NCBI RefSeq assembly: GCF_900104305.1
Contig: NZ_FNJC01000002.1
Span: 744,001-808,000 of the forward strand
From: Filomicrobium insigne
GTDB taxonomy: Bacteria; Pseudomonadota; Alphaproteobacteria; Rhizobiales; Hyphomicrobiaceae
Length of the DNA stretch: 64,000 nt
Direction: 5' to 3'
Shown: one piece after another, positions 52,457 to 60,704 of the stretch
Layout of the letters: each line of letters starts with the position of its first letter
Position numbering within the stretch: position 1 is the first letter of the stretch
Program-made: the position numbers and the translations under genes
The notes under the pieces: generated by a model
Database searches by the model: none
Told to the model about the DNA's origin: nothing
What the model saw: the letters and a program-made list of their open reading frames with translations, nothing else

Positions 52457-53440
52457 TTACGAACCGTCCGCCAAAGACTGCACGGTCTCAACCAGCTTCC
52501 TCGCACCATCGAAGCTTTCGGCGTATTCGTCATAGATCGGCTTAGAAGCCTCTACGAATGCGGCGTTGTCCGCTTCGTTCACTTCCACTCCAGCGTCCTT
52601 AATGACCTTCAGAAGCTCAACTTCAAGCTCTGCCGCCTTCTTGTAGACGAAGTCCTGGGTTTCAGCACCGCACTTTACGAGTGCGTCCTGAACATCTTGC
52701 GGCAACTTGCCGAAGTGATTGTCGGACACCAGAACATACCCTGGTGTGTAAACGTGGTTGGTGATCGTCAGGTACTTCTGAACTTCCTGGAATTTCGCGG
52801 ACGCGATCTGCGCATAGGGATTTTCCTGTCCGTCAATGACGTTCGTCTGCAAGGCCGTAAAGACCTCTGAGAATGCCATCGGCGTCGGGTTTGCGCCGTA
52901 GAGCTTGAACATCTTCAACCGCCAAACACCCTTAGGCGTACGCAGCTTGATACCGGACAGATCTGCCGGCACCTTGATCGGACGGACGTTGTTCGTGATG
53001 TGGCGGAAGCCATTTTCGAACAAGCCGATGATACGATAGCCCTTCGCCTTAACCGCAGGTTGGAAGGTGCTCTCCATCAATGCCTTCTGCACCCGCCGCA
53101 TGTGATCGCGGCTTTTAATGATGTAGGGCATCTCGAACACGCCAAACTCATTGGCAACGGACGACATGACCGACGAAGGTAGAGCGAAAGTTACTTGGCC
53201 AAGCTTCAACTTCTGAAGCAGCTCACTGTCCTTGCCGAGCTGAGAAGATCCGAAGGTCTGAACTTCAGCCTTATCACCAAGAGCTTTGTTCGAGCATGCA
53301 GCAAAGGCATTGGCACTCGCCTCAAACAACGAACCGGGTTCACCGACGTGACCGAATTTGAGCACAAGCTTGTCCGCCATTGCTGGAGTGGCGAACAGGA
53401 CAGCGGCCGCGGACGCAGCCAACAGCGTCATTCGTTTCAT
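52457..53440 (-). CDS. dctP: TRAP transporter substrate-binding protein DctP
   Basis: The 327-residue periplasmic protein has a signal peptide (MKRMTLLAASAAAVLFATPA, cleavage near AMA-D). The DctP fold is seen in LVLKFGHVGEPGSLFEASAN, LSGIKLRTPKGVWRLKMFKL (with the conserved Arg that holds the carboxylate) and TNVIDGQENPYAQIASAKFQ. It binds a carboxylate, and the neighbourhood points to a C2-C5 hydroxy or amino acid (inference). Confidence 0.94.
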   Translation of the reverse strand: MKRMTLLAASAAAVLFATPAMADKLVLKFGHVGEPGSLFEASANAFAACSNKALGDKAEVQTFGSSQLGKDSELLQKLKLGQVTFALPSSVMSSVANEFGVFEMPYIIKSRDHMRRVQKALMESTFQPAVKAKGYRIIGLFENGFRHITNNVRPIKVPADLSGIKLRTPKGVWRLKMFKLYGANPTPMAFSEVFTALQTNVIDGQENPYAQIASAKFQEVQKYLTITNHVYTPGYVLVSDNHFGKLPQDVQDALVKCGAETQDFVYKKAAELEVELLKVIKDAGVEVNEADNAAFVEASKPIYDEYAESFDGARKLVETVQSLADGS

Positions 53441-53491
53441 TTGGGTTCCTCCTCCCGAAGGTTTTTATCAGTTGCTTTTAATTATTGATTC

Positions 53492-54688
53492 TTATTGGGC
53501 CGCGGCGATCGCCTCGGTCGGTCGTTCTGAGTTGGTAAGATAGTCCATTGCCGCTTGCGCGCCACCCCGATTGTGAGGAACGCTCGCAAGTTTCAGTCCC
53601 ATCTCGACACCAGACAGCGTTGCCATCAGCATCAAGTCGTTAAAATGGCCAAGATGGCCTATACGAAAGACACGGTCGGAAACCTTTGATAATCCACTCC
53701 CGAGTGACATGTCGAAATTGTCGAGCGTTGTCTTACGGAACGCGTCAGCGCTGCTCCCTGTGGGCATCACGACTGTCGTCAGCACGTTGGAGTAATGTCT
53801 TGGGTCGCTGCAGAGGATGTCGAGCCCCCAGGTCCGCACCGCCTGCCGCGTAGCCTCGCCGTGCCGGGCATGTCGCGCAAATACGGCGTCCAAACCTTCC
53901 TCATGCAGCATATCGATCGCAACATTGAGGCCATAGAGAAGGTTCGTTGCCGGCGTATATGGAAAATACCCCTTCTCGTTCGGGCCTTTCATTTCATCCC
54001 AAGCCCAATAAGACTTCGGCAGCGTTGCCTTGGCACTTGCCGCGCGCGCCTTCGCGCTGATCGCATTGAACGAAAGGCCCGGCGGAAGCATCAAGCCCTT
54101 CTGGGATCCGGAAACCGCAACGTCGACGCCCCACGCATCAAACTGAAAATCAATCGACGCGAGTCCCGAGATGCTGTCGACCATCAGCAAAGCCGGATGC
54201 CCCGCAGAATCTATGGCATCTCTGACCTCTTTGACCTGCGTAACCGAACCGGTCGATGTCTCGTTGTGGACGACACAGACAGCCTTGATTTCGTGGTTCT
54301 TGTCTGCCCGCAGATACGCTTCGATTTTCTCCGGATCAGCACCGCTGCGCCAATCGCTGGGAATGAATTCCGGCTGGAGTCCAAGCCGCTTTGCGAGCGC
54401 CTGCCACAGGGTCGCGAAGTGTCCGGTCTCATACATCAGCACGCGATCACCAGCTGACAAAGTATTAACCAGAGCGGCTTCCCACGCCCCCGTCCCGGAG
54501 GACGGGAAAATCACGACATCCTGCTCGGTCTTGAAGATGGACTTCATTCCCTCAAGAGCCTTTTTGCCGATGTCGGCAAAATCCGGCCCGCGGTGGTCCA
54601 TTGTCGGGAAATCCATCGCGCGAAGGACACGATCAGGTACATTCGAAGGTCCAGGAATTTGGAGGAAATGCCGGCCCGATTTGTACAT
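53492..54688 (-). CDS. Class V aminotransferase, serine/alanine-glyoxylate type
   Basis: This 398-residue PLP enzyme starts MYKSGRHFLQIPGPSNVPDR and has the alanine/serine-glyoxylate aminotransferase pattern DFPTMDHRGPDFADIGKKAL. VIFPSSGTGAWEAALVNTL follows, and the PLP lysine is in VDVAVSGSQKGLMLPPGL (about 190). Amino donor may be serine, alanine or aspartate; the product is glycine from glyoxylate. It differs at the start from canonical serine-cycle SgaA, so the donor is uncertain. ATG 54688 has GGAGGAT seven bases ahead. It is the first gene of the operon; the promoter shares 126 bases with the divergent dehydrogenase gene. Confidence 0.92.
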   Translation of the reverse strand: MYKSGRHFLQIPGPSNVPDRVLRAMDFPTMDHRGPDFADIGKKALEGMKSIFKTEQDVVIFPSSGTGAWEAALVNTLSAGDRVLMYETGHFATLWQALAKRLGLQPEFIPSDWRSGADPEKIEAYLRADKNHEIKAVCVVHNETSTGSVTQVKEVRDAIDSAGHPALLMVDSISGLASIDFQFDAWGVDVAVSGSQKGLMLPPGLSFNAISAKARAASAKATLPKSYWAWDEMKGPNEKGYFPYTPATNLLYGLNVAIDMLHEEGLDAVFARHARHGEATRQAVRTWGLDILCSDPRHYSNVLTTVVMPTGSSADAFRKTTLDNFDMSLGSGLSKVSDRVFRIGHLGHFNDLMLMATLSGVEMGLKLASVPHNRGGAQAAMDYLTNSERPTEAIAAAQ

Positions 54689-54770
54689 TTGTATATCCTC
54701 CGCTCCCGTCACCTCTGCACCTGAAGGAAATTCTTACCCCCAGATCACTTGGCGAATTTTTTATTTCGCA

Positions 54771-54784
54771 TTTTGAATACAAAA
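54771..54784. promoter_or_regulatory. FadR/GntR-type operator in the divergent promoter
   Basis: TTTTGAATACAAAA is a TTTTG-N4-CAAAA palindrome matching the TTGTATACAA type used by FCD-subfamily GntR regulators. It lies between the aminotransferase operon and the dehydrogenase-gntR unit, so one site can control both. Confidence 0.65.
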
Positions 54785-54814
54785 ATTGAACGGCGAGCCA
54801 TTGTCAACTATGCA

Positions 54815-57799
54815 ATGTCTTCGCCCCCACAAACAGCAGCAAAGCCGGTGGCCATGTCGAGAACGCATCAACCCGATACTGAAGGCCTTGAACGGCAGCT
54901 GAGCCGGGCGATAGAGGGCGAGATCCTATTCGACAAGTTTAGCCGCGGCCGATACGCGACCGACGCATCGATCTACCAGATGATGCCGCTTGGGGTCGTC
55001 ATCCCCCGTACGATTGCCGACGTTGAAGCGACATTGGCGATTGCACGAGAAGCCGGTGTACCGGTCCTTCCCCGTGGCGGCGGCACCTCCCAAAGCGGTC
55101 AGACGGTCAATGAAGCAATCGTCATCGATCTTTCGAAACACCTGAACAAGTTGATCGAAGTCGATCCCGAAGCACGCACAGCCGTCGTCGAACCCGGGCT
55201 CGTTCTCGATACACTCAACGATCACCTGAAGCCGCATGGCCTCTGGTATCCCGTCGATGTCTCGACATCCTCACGCTGCACACTCGGCGGCATGACCGCA
55301 AATAATTCATGTGGCGCGCGATCCATCCGTTACGGAACGTCACGCGACAACGTTTTGGCAATTGATGCCATCCTGGCCAACGGCCGTCGCGCCCGCTTCG
55401 CTCAGGTCGAAACAAACCTGCAAGGTCTCAACGAAGCCGACCCCAACCGCGAGCTTTTCCGCGATTTGTTGGCCCTTGGCTCGCGCGAAGCCGAAGAAAT
55501 TCGTCTCCGCTTTCCTGACATTATTCGCCGCGTCGGTGGCTATAACGTCGATTCTCTCCTTCCCAACGCGAAGGGCAATAACCTCGCGCACCTGCTCGTC
55601 GGGTCGGAAGGCACGCTCGCCCTTAGCGAACGTATTACGTTGAAATTGTCGCCCATCCTGAGCTCGAAGGTTCTGGGTGTCTGCCATTTCCCGACGTTTT
55701 ACGAGGCAATGGACGCGACCCAGCACCTGGTCAAACTCGATCCGACTGCCGTCGAGTTGGTGGACAGCAATATGATCGAGCTTGGCCGCAAGATCGCGAT
55801 GTTCAAGCCAATCGTTGATGCCTTCGTGCGCGGAGAGCCCGCCGCGCTGCTCATCGTGGAGTTTGCGGAGCCGGATCAGAACGAGAACCTCAAACGCCTG
55901 GACGCCTTGGAAGATCTGATGGCGGATCTTGGCTTCCGTTGGGGTGATCCCGGCAAGAAGGACGGCGGTGTTGTCCGGGCTATCGACCCCGAGTTCCAAA
56001 AGCAAATTATTGAGGTCCGCAAGCAGGGCCTCAACATCATGATGTCGATGAAGAGCGAAGGAAAACCCGTCTCCTTCGTCGAAGACTGCGCTGTCGAACT
56101 CAAAGACCTAGCCGAGTATACCGACCGCCTCACCGGCATCTTCCGCAAACACGACACGGACGGAACCTGGTATGCCCACGCGTCCGTGGGCACCCTTCAC
56201 GTCCGCCCGGTCCTGAACCTCAAGTTGGACACCGGCGTCAAACAAATGCGCGCCATCGCCGAGGAAGCATTCGAGCTTGTCCGCAACTATCGCGGCTCCC
56301 ACTCCGGCGAGCACGGTGACGGGATCGTTCGCTCTGAGTTTCACCGCACCATGTTCGGCGAACGCATGGTTGAGAACTTCAATTGGGTAAAGGATCGGAT
56401 GGACCCTGACGGGCTTCTCAACCCCGGAAAAATCGTCCGTCCACCGCGCATGGATGATCGCAATCTTCTACGCTACGCTCCCGAATACAACGTCCCGGAG
56501 ATACAATCCGCATTCACTTGGTCCGGCCACTACGGATCGGGTCGCGGTTTTCAGGGCGCGGTGGAGATGTGCAATAACAATGGCGCCTGTCGCAAACTCA
56601 AAGACGGTGTCATGTGTCCGTCCTATCGCGTAACGCGCAACGAACGCGATCTCGTGCGCGGACGCGCCAATTCCCTCCGCTTGGCCATATCCGGCCAACT
56701 TGGTCCGAACGCACTCACCAGCGACGCCATGGCAGAAACCATGAAGCTGTGCGTCTCCTGCAAGGCCTGCCGCCGTGAATGCCCAACGGGCGTTGACATG
56801 GCCAAGATGAAAATCGACGTGTCCGCTGCAAGAGCAAAGCGGCATGGCCTTTCCCTCCGCGACCGCATGGTCGCGTATCTGCCGCACTATGCGCAGAAAG
56901 CATCTCGCGCAGCAGGCCTGTTGAACTTGCGCGATCGTATCCCTGGTGCCGCCTGGATCTCTGAGCGAGTTGTGGGCATGAGCGCCGCCCGACCCTTACC
57001 GCAATGGCGCACGGACGTATTTGAGCCGGACGAATATGAAACCTCGCCGGCCGACGCGGATGTTCTGCTCTTCGCGGACACCTTCAACCGATACTTCGAG
57101 CCCGACAATCTTCGCGCCGCCGAAGCCGTCCTGAAACGTGCCGGGTTTCAAGTTGCGCACGCGACCCCGCTCACAGGCTCACGCCCGCTGTGCTGCGGGC
57201 GGACGTTCCTATCGGCAGGCCTCACGGACCAAGCAGCAGAGGAAATGCGACGTACGATCGAAGTCATCAAACCCATCCTTGAACGGGGAGGCTACGTCGT
57301 AGGCCTCGAACCGTCTTGCCTACTCACATTCCGCGACGAAGCCCCAGCACTTTTGGGCGCAGAGTGGAATGAGGAACTAGGAGCACGGGTCTTGCTGTTT
57401 GAGGAATTCATCGCGCGCAAGCACGCCGAGGGGTCTTTCGAACTGAAACTCTCCTCCTTGCCGGTGTCGCGTGCCCTTCTCCATGGCCACTGCCACCAAA
57501 AAGCATTCAACGTGGTATCACCGGTTCAGCAAACGCTTAAGCTTATCCCCGATCTCGAAGTTGAACTAATTCAAACGTCCTGCTGCGGCATGGCTGGGGC
57601 CTTCGGATATCAAGCCGAAACCTACGAGATTTCGCGCGCAATGGGCGAATTGAGTTTGATGCCGCGCATTCGCGAAGCACCAACAGACGCCATAGTCGTG
57701 GCAGATGGCACCTCATGTCGTCATCAGATTGTCGATATGACGGGCCGTGAAGCTGTCCACGTCGCGCAAGTCCTATATTCTGCCTCCAATAACGTTTGA
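54815..57799 (+). CDS. D-2-hydroxyacid dehydrogenase: FAD oxidase fused to Fe-S/CCG module (YdiJ-like)
   Basis: This protein of about 994 residues (1,016 if the longest frame is used) has three parts. A PCMH-type FAD domain (about 60-290) contains PRGGGTSQSGQTVN and CTLGGMTANNSCGARSIRYG. A GlcD-type FAD oxidase C-terminal domain (about 290-560) contains GEHGDGIVRSEFHRTMFGER. The Fe-S part has CNNNGACRKLKDGVMCPSYR (about 588-607), CVSCKACRRECPTGVDMAKM (about 648-667) and two CCG-domain motifs (LCCGRTFLSA and TSCCGMAGAFGY). The layout is that of YdiJ/D-2-hydroxyglutarate dehydrogenase, oxidising a D-2-hydroxyacid and passing electrons toward quinone. Length matches YdiJ. ATG 54815 has no clear ribosome-binding site; ATG 54854 is an alternative. 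The substrate here may be glycolate, D-lactate or a C4-C5 acid. Confidence 0.92.
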   Translation: MSSPPQTAAKPVAMSRTHQPDTEGLERQLSRAIEGEILFDKFSRGRYATDASIYQMMPLGVVIPRTIADVEATLAIAREAGVPVLPRGGGTSQSGQTVNEAIVIDLSKHLNKLIEVDPEARTAVVEPGLVLDTLNDHLKPHGLWYPVDVSTSSRCTLGGMTANNSCGARSIRYGTSRDNVLAIDAILANGRRARFAQVETNLQGLNEADPNRELFRDLLALGSREAEEIRLRFPDIIRRVGGYNVDSLLPNAKGNNLAHLLVGSEGTLALSERITLKLSPILSSKVLGVCHFPTFYEAMDATQHLVKLDPTAVELVDSNMIELGRKIAMFKPIVDAFVRGEPAALLIVEFAEPDQNENLKRLDALEDLMADLGFRWGDPGKKDGGVVRAIDPEFQKQIIEVRKQGLNIMMSMKSEGKPVSFVEDCAVELKDLAEYTDRLTGIFRKHDTDGTWYAHASVGTLHVRPVLNLKLDTGVKQMRAIAEEAFELVRNYRGSHSGEHGDGIVRSEFHRTMFGERMVENFNWVKDRMDPDGLLNPGKIVRPPRMDDRNLLRYAPEYNVPEIQSAFTWSGHYGSGRGFQGAVEMCNNNGACRKLKDGVMCPSYRVTRNERDLVRGRANSLRLAISGQLGPNALTSDAMAETMKLCVSCKACRRECPTGVDMAKMKIDVSAARAKRHGLSLRDRMVAYLPHYAQKASRAAGLLNLRDRIPGAAWISERVVGMSAARPLPQWRTDVFEPDEYETSPADADVLLFADTFNRYFEPDNLRAAEAVLKRAGFQVAHATPLTGSRPLCCGRTFLSAGLTDQAAEEMRRTIEVIKPILERGGYVVGLEPSCLLTFRDEAPALLGAEWNEELGARVLLFEEFIARKHAEGSFELKLSSLPVSRALLHGHCHQKAFNVVSPVQQTLKLIPDLEVELIQTSCCGMAGAFGYQAETYEISRAMGELSLMPRIREAPTDAIVVADGTSCRHQIVDMTGREAVHVAQVLYSASNNV

Positions 57800-57812
57800 A
57801 GGAAGAAGGTTC

Positions 57813-58487
57813 ATGAGTACGGTTCTCGGTGCTCCCATTGAACGGCGCCCGCTTCACGAGGAGCTGGCTGACCAGCTGCGCCGTCTGATCATCGAAGGGG
57901 ATCTGCGACCGGGAGAGAAGATCTCCGAAAAGCTTCTCTGCGACCAGTTCGCCGTATCGCGCACGCCGCTGCGCGAAGCGTTGAAAATTCTTATGACCGA
58001 AGGCCTGGTTCTCCTGACTCCCAATCGGGGAGCCTCAGTCACCGAACTCACCATCGACGACCTCGAAGAACTATTTCCCATTATTGGCGCATTGGAAGCT
58101 CTTTCCGGCGAGCTGGCCTGCCAGAGCATCACAGACGAGGAAATTGAATCTGCTCGCGACCTGCAAGCAGAAATGGTTGAATGCTACAAGAGGGGCGATC
58201 TACATCGCTATTTCGAAGTCAATGAAGCGGTTCACAGTCTCATTGTGCGTGCGTCTCGAAATACAACGTTGGCTCAGATGATGCGGAATGCATCTGGACG
58301 CATACGTCGCGCACGCTACATGGCAAATCTGTCGAAGGACCGTTGGACCGCAGCCGTCGCAGAGCATGAAGCAATTCTCTCCGCTCTAAGCAAACGTGAC
58401 GCCTCACGCCTCGGCCCCCTGCTCAAGACTCACATCGCAAATAAGTTTGCCGCATTACGCGAAGCGCTGCTCCGGGATCAACAGTAG
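57813..58487 (+). CDS. FadR-subfamily GntR regulator (FCD domain)
   Basis: The 224-residue regulator has a GntR winged helix (about 10-75: LHEELADQLRRLIIEGDLRP, then FAVSRTPLREALKILMTEGL). An FCD ligand domain follows with LFPIIGALEALSGELACQSI, HRYFEVNEAVHSLIVRASRN and a C-terminal HEAILSALSKRDASRLGPLL containing metal-site His residues. It starts 13 bases after the dehydrogenase stop, with GGAAGAAGG before it, and probably binds the box at 54771-54784; the effector is likely the pathway acid. Confidence 0.95.
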   Translation: MSTVLGAPIERRPLHEELADQLRRLIIEGDLRPGEKISEKLLCDQFAVSRTPLREALKILMTEGLVLLTPNRGASVTELTIDDLEELFPIIGALEALSGELACQSITDEEIESARDLQAEMVECYKRGDLHRYFEVNEAVHSLIVRASRNTTLAQMMRNASGRIRRARYMANLSKDRWTAAVAEHEAILSALSKRDASRLGPLLKTHIANKFAALREALLRDQQ

Positions 58488-58531
58488 CCCACTTAGACGC
58501 CGGCATCCTTACGAAAAGACTGAACGAGGAC

Positions 58532-58864
58532 TTACTTGTTATCTTTCAGGGAACTGAAATAAACAGCCAACGCCTCGATCTGTTGATTATCCAGCGTTGA
58601 CGCAACCGAAACCATGATTGGGTTGGCGCGGAGCCCGGTCCGGTACAGTTGCAGGGCTTTGACAAATTCCTCCCTGGACAAATCAACGATCGCAGGAACA
58701 CCCACGTCTTTTCCGTCCAGCCGATGGCAGGTCAAACACTCCTGAGAAAGCTGATGCCCGTACCGTTTGAGATCCGCCTCACTCAAGCCATCGACGGCGA
58801 GGACGCCGAACGGCAGAAAAGCCGCGAACGCGACCAAACCAACTATGAAGCAAGAGCGGATCAT
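58532..58864 (-). CDS. Small exported cytochrome c (FccA/SoxE-like position)
   Basis: This 110-residue protein has a signal peptide (to about residue 24, FLPFGVLAV) and one heme motif CLTCH at 43-47. An axial Met is in ANPIMVSVASTLDNQQIEAL (about 83). It is the third gene of a minus-strand run after the sulfide-dehydrogenase flavoprotein. It may be the cytochrome partner, though single-heme and short compared with diheme FccA. It acts in the periplasm as electron acceptor (inference from position). Confidence 0.85.
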   Translation of the reverse strand: MIRSCFIVGLVAFAAFLPFGVLAVDGLSEADLKRYGHQLSQECLTCHRLDGKDVGVPAIVDLSREEFVKALQLYRTGLRANPIMVSVASTLDNQQIEALAVYFSSLKDNK

Positions 58865-58894
58865 TGATCACCCATTTCCGCAGTCTAACACCGA

Positions 58895-60676
58895 TTAATA
58901 CAGCCAGATCTCAACACGCCGATTAAGCTCCGCCCCGCCCGGGTTTACTTCGCATGCGATCGGAAACATAGGCCCTAAAGCCAATATCTTCTCTGCCTTA
59001 ATACCATGTTGCGACAAGAGAGACTGGATGCTCCGGGCTCGCGCGCTTGAAACCGCGATATTCTGATCGAGAGTTCCAATCGCATCCGAAAATCCAACCA
59101 CAGCAATCCGGCGTTTTTCCCCATCCCGGTCATCGAGAAAAGTCTTCAACCCATCGACCTTCTTCTCGGAACCGTCCATCGGCGTGACGCTACCGCTTGC
59201 AAAACCGAAGACCGTTGAGACACGCTCAATAGCATCTTGCTTGTTCGCCGCGTTTGTTGCGCTAGTCCCGGCACCAACCTCAGTATTAATGCTCAAACCG
59301 GGACTGCGTACCGCAACGACGCGGTCGTTAGGCAGCCCACGGCTCTTGAGAAAGCTTTGCGTCAGGTCGGCTTTTAAAAAATTCCGAAACTCTTTCGTCT
59401 GCGAGTTTGCGTCGGGCAGGCTATAAACAGCATACGTGTCCGATAACGGATAAGAGTGAAGCTTCAAGGTGAACTCATCGGGAGCGCGCGCCGTCCCGCA
59501 CTGATCGACGATCTTCAACGCCTTCGTATTACCCACGCTCGCAGCTTCCGTAAGACCTATCGCCGTTGGATCGGTGCTGACGATTTCCGCCAATTCCGAC
59601 AGCGTATCCACCTGATACGCAGACAGCATCAAGTCGCCGCCCTTCAAAACGGTGCGTTTGGCTATGCTCTTGAGCCCGGAATGCTGAGCCAATGAGTGCA
59701 CGCGAATACGCCGATGTTGACCTCCCAGTTGTGACCAGTCGGTAATCTTCCCGCTGAAAATTCCAGAGACCTGATCGTACGAGAGCTTTTCAATGGGATT
59801 ATCGGCATTGACGATTACGACTGCGCCTGACGGTCCCAAGCGCGTCAACTCTATCGCAATTTTTGCGGGGGCCGCTTCCTGCGAACCAACAGCAGCAGGC
59901 CGTGAACGGATCACGCCCTCAGGAACCTTTGCAGCGACCGCGGCCAGCTCTTCTGTCGTTAGCTCCGCTGGAAGAACCGCAATATCGGAATTGCCAGCCA
60001 ACACAGCTGCCACGGCTGAAATCGGATCATCGGCCTGTAGCTCGATACGCAGACCTTCTCGTTCCCCCGAGAATCCGACGTTATAAATACGCGAGCCATC
60101 CGCTTGACGTGGAGACCACTTCCCAGTCTGACCGCTCGCCTTAGCGTAAAACTGCAAGATCTCCGGCACGACGCGCTCCACTCCCTCCGCAGTCGCCCGA
60201 ATTCGCAGTGTCCCGCTGAGTTTCGCAACGCTTGGCTCGGCAATCTTGGGTTCGGAAGCTTCCTGCCAGGCTAACGCGATCTTCGTAACTTCGCTGACAG
60301 GAACCTGAACGGTCCCTGTCGCCGTGGCCACGGTGTAATATCCGTCTTGGAATTGAACGATCTGTCCCGCTACCGGCTGACCGGAACTCTTCTCCAAAGT
60401 AAATGCCGGAACGACATTATCCCCACTCGGACGATCGCCAGTTCTTGCTGCGGTGAGTTCGACGAGACTAAGCCCAGAGACGTCCTCAACTTTGATCCGC
60501 TTTAAGGTCTCGCCGACCTGAAAGTCGTAATATCCATCGTGGAAATCGACGATATCGCCGACCACTTCCACGCCTGATGTCAGCGTGGCACGGAACGATC
60601 CTGCATGGGCGGACAGCGCGGACAAGCCGAGCAAAAGGCACGCAGCGATACTTGCAGGTATCCGGAAAGGCATCAT
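58895..60676 (-). CDS. PstS-like substrate-binding/OmpA fusion with N-terminal duplicated motif
   Basis: The exported protein is 593 residues. A signal peptide (1-25) is followed by a tandem repeat: SGVEVVGDIVDFHDGYYDFQ at about 34-53 and SGQPVAGQIVQFQDGYYTVA at about 98-117, each running into a KV/PVS-V-L strand. A PBP-type domain (about 145-440) contains AVVIVNADNPIEKLSYDQVS and IFSGKITDWSQLGG, as in phosphate-binding PstS-like proteins. The C-terminal OmpA domain (about 485-593) contains GFSDAIGTLDQNIAVSSARA and ends NRRVEIWLY. PstS-OmpA fusions exist, but lying between a flavocytochrome-like flavoprotein and a cytochrome c is unusual. Start is ATG 60676 or 60673 with AAGGG eight bases before. 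Confidence 0.88.
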   Translation of the reverse strand: MMPFRIPASIAACLLLGLSALSAHAGSFRATLTSGVEVVGDIVDFHDGYYDFQVGETLKRIKVEDVSGLSLVELTAARTGDRPSGDNVVPAFTLEKSSGQPVAGQIVQFQDGYYTVATATGTVQVPVSEVTKIALAWQEASEPKIAEPSVAKLSGTLRIRATAEGVERVVPEILQFYAKASGQTGKWSPRQADGSRIYNVGFSGEREGLRIELQADDPISAVAAVLAGNSDIAVLPAELTTEELAAVAAKVPEGVIRSRPAAVGSQEAAPAKIAIELTRLGPSGAVVIVNADNPIEKLSYDQVSGIFSGKITDWSQLGGQHRRIRVHSLAQHSGLKSIAKRTVLKGGDLMLSAYQVDTLSELAEIVSTDPTAIGLTEAASVGNTKALKIVDQCGTARAPDEFTLKLHSYPLSDTYAVYSLPDANSQTKEFRNFLKADLTQSFLKSRGLPNDRVVAVRSPGLSINTEVGAGTSATNAANKQDAIERVSTVFGFASGSVTPMDGSEKKVDGLKTFLDDRDGEKRRIAVVGFSDAIGTLDQNIAVSSARARSIQSLLSQHGIKAEKILALGPMFPIACEVNPGGAELNRRVEIWLY

Positions 60677-60704
60677 GACAAACCCTTGCAAAAGCCTCGT
60701 GCGA

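Noticed and set aside
53492-54688. Naming the aminotransferase BhcA or the serine-cycle SgaA
   Set aside because: The fold and active site fit the group, but the N-terminal sequence differs from both as I remember them, so a specific gene name is not justified.
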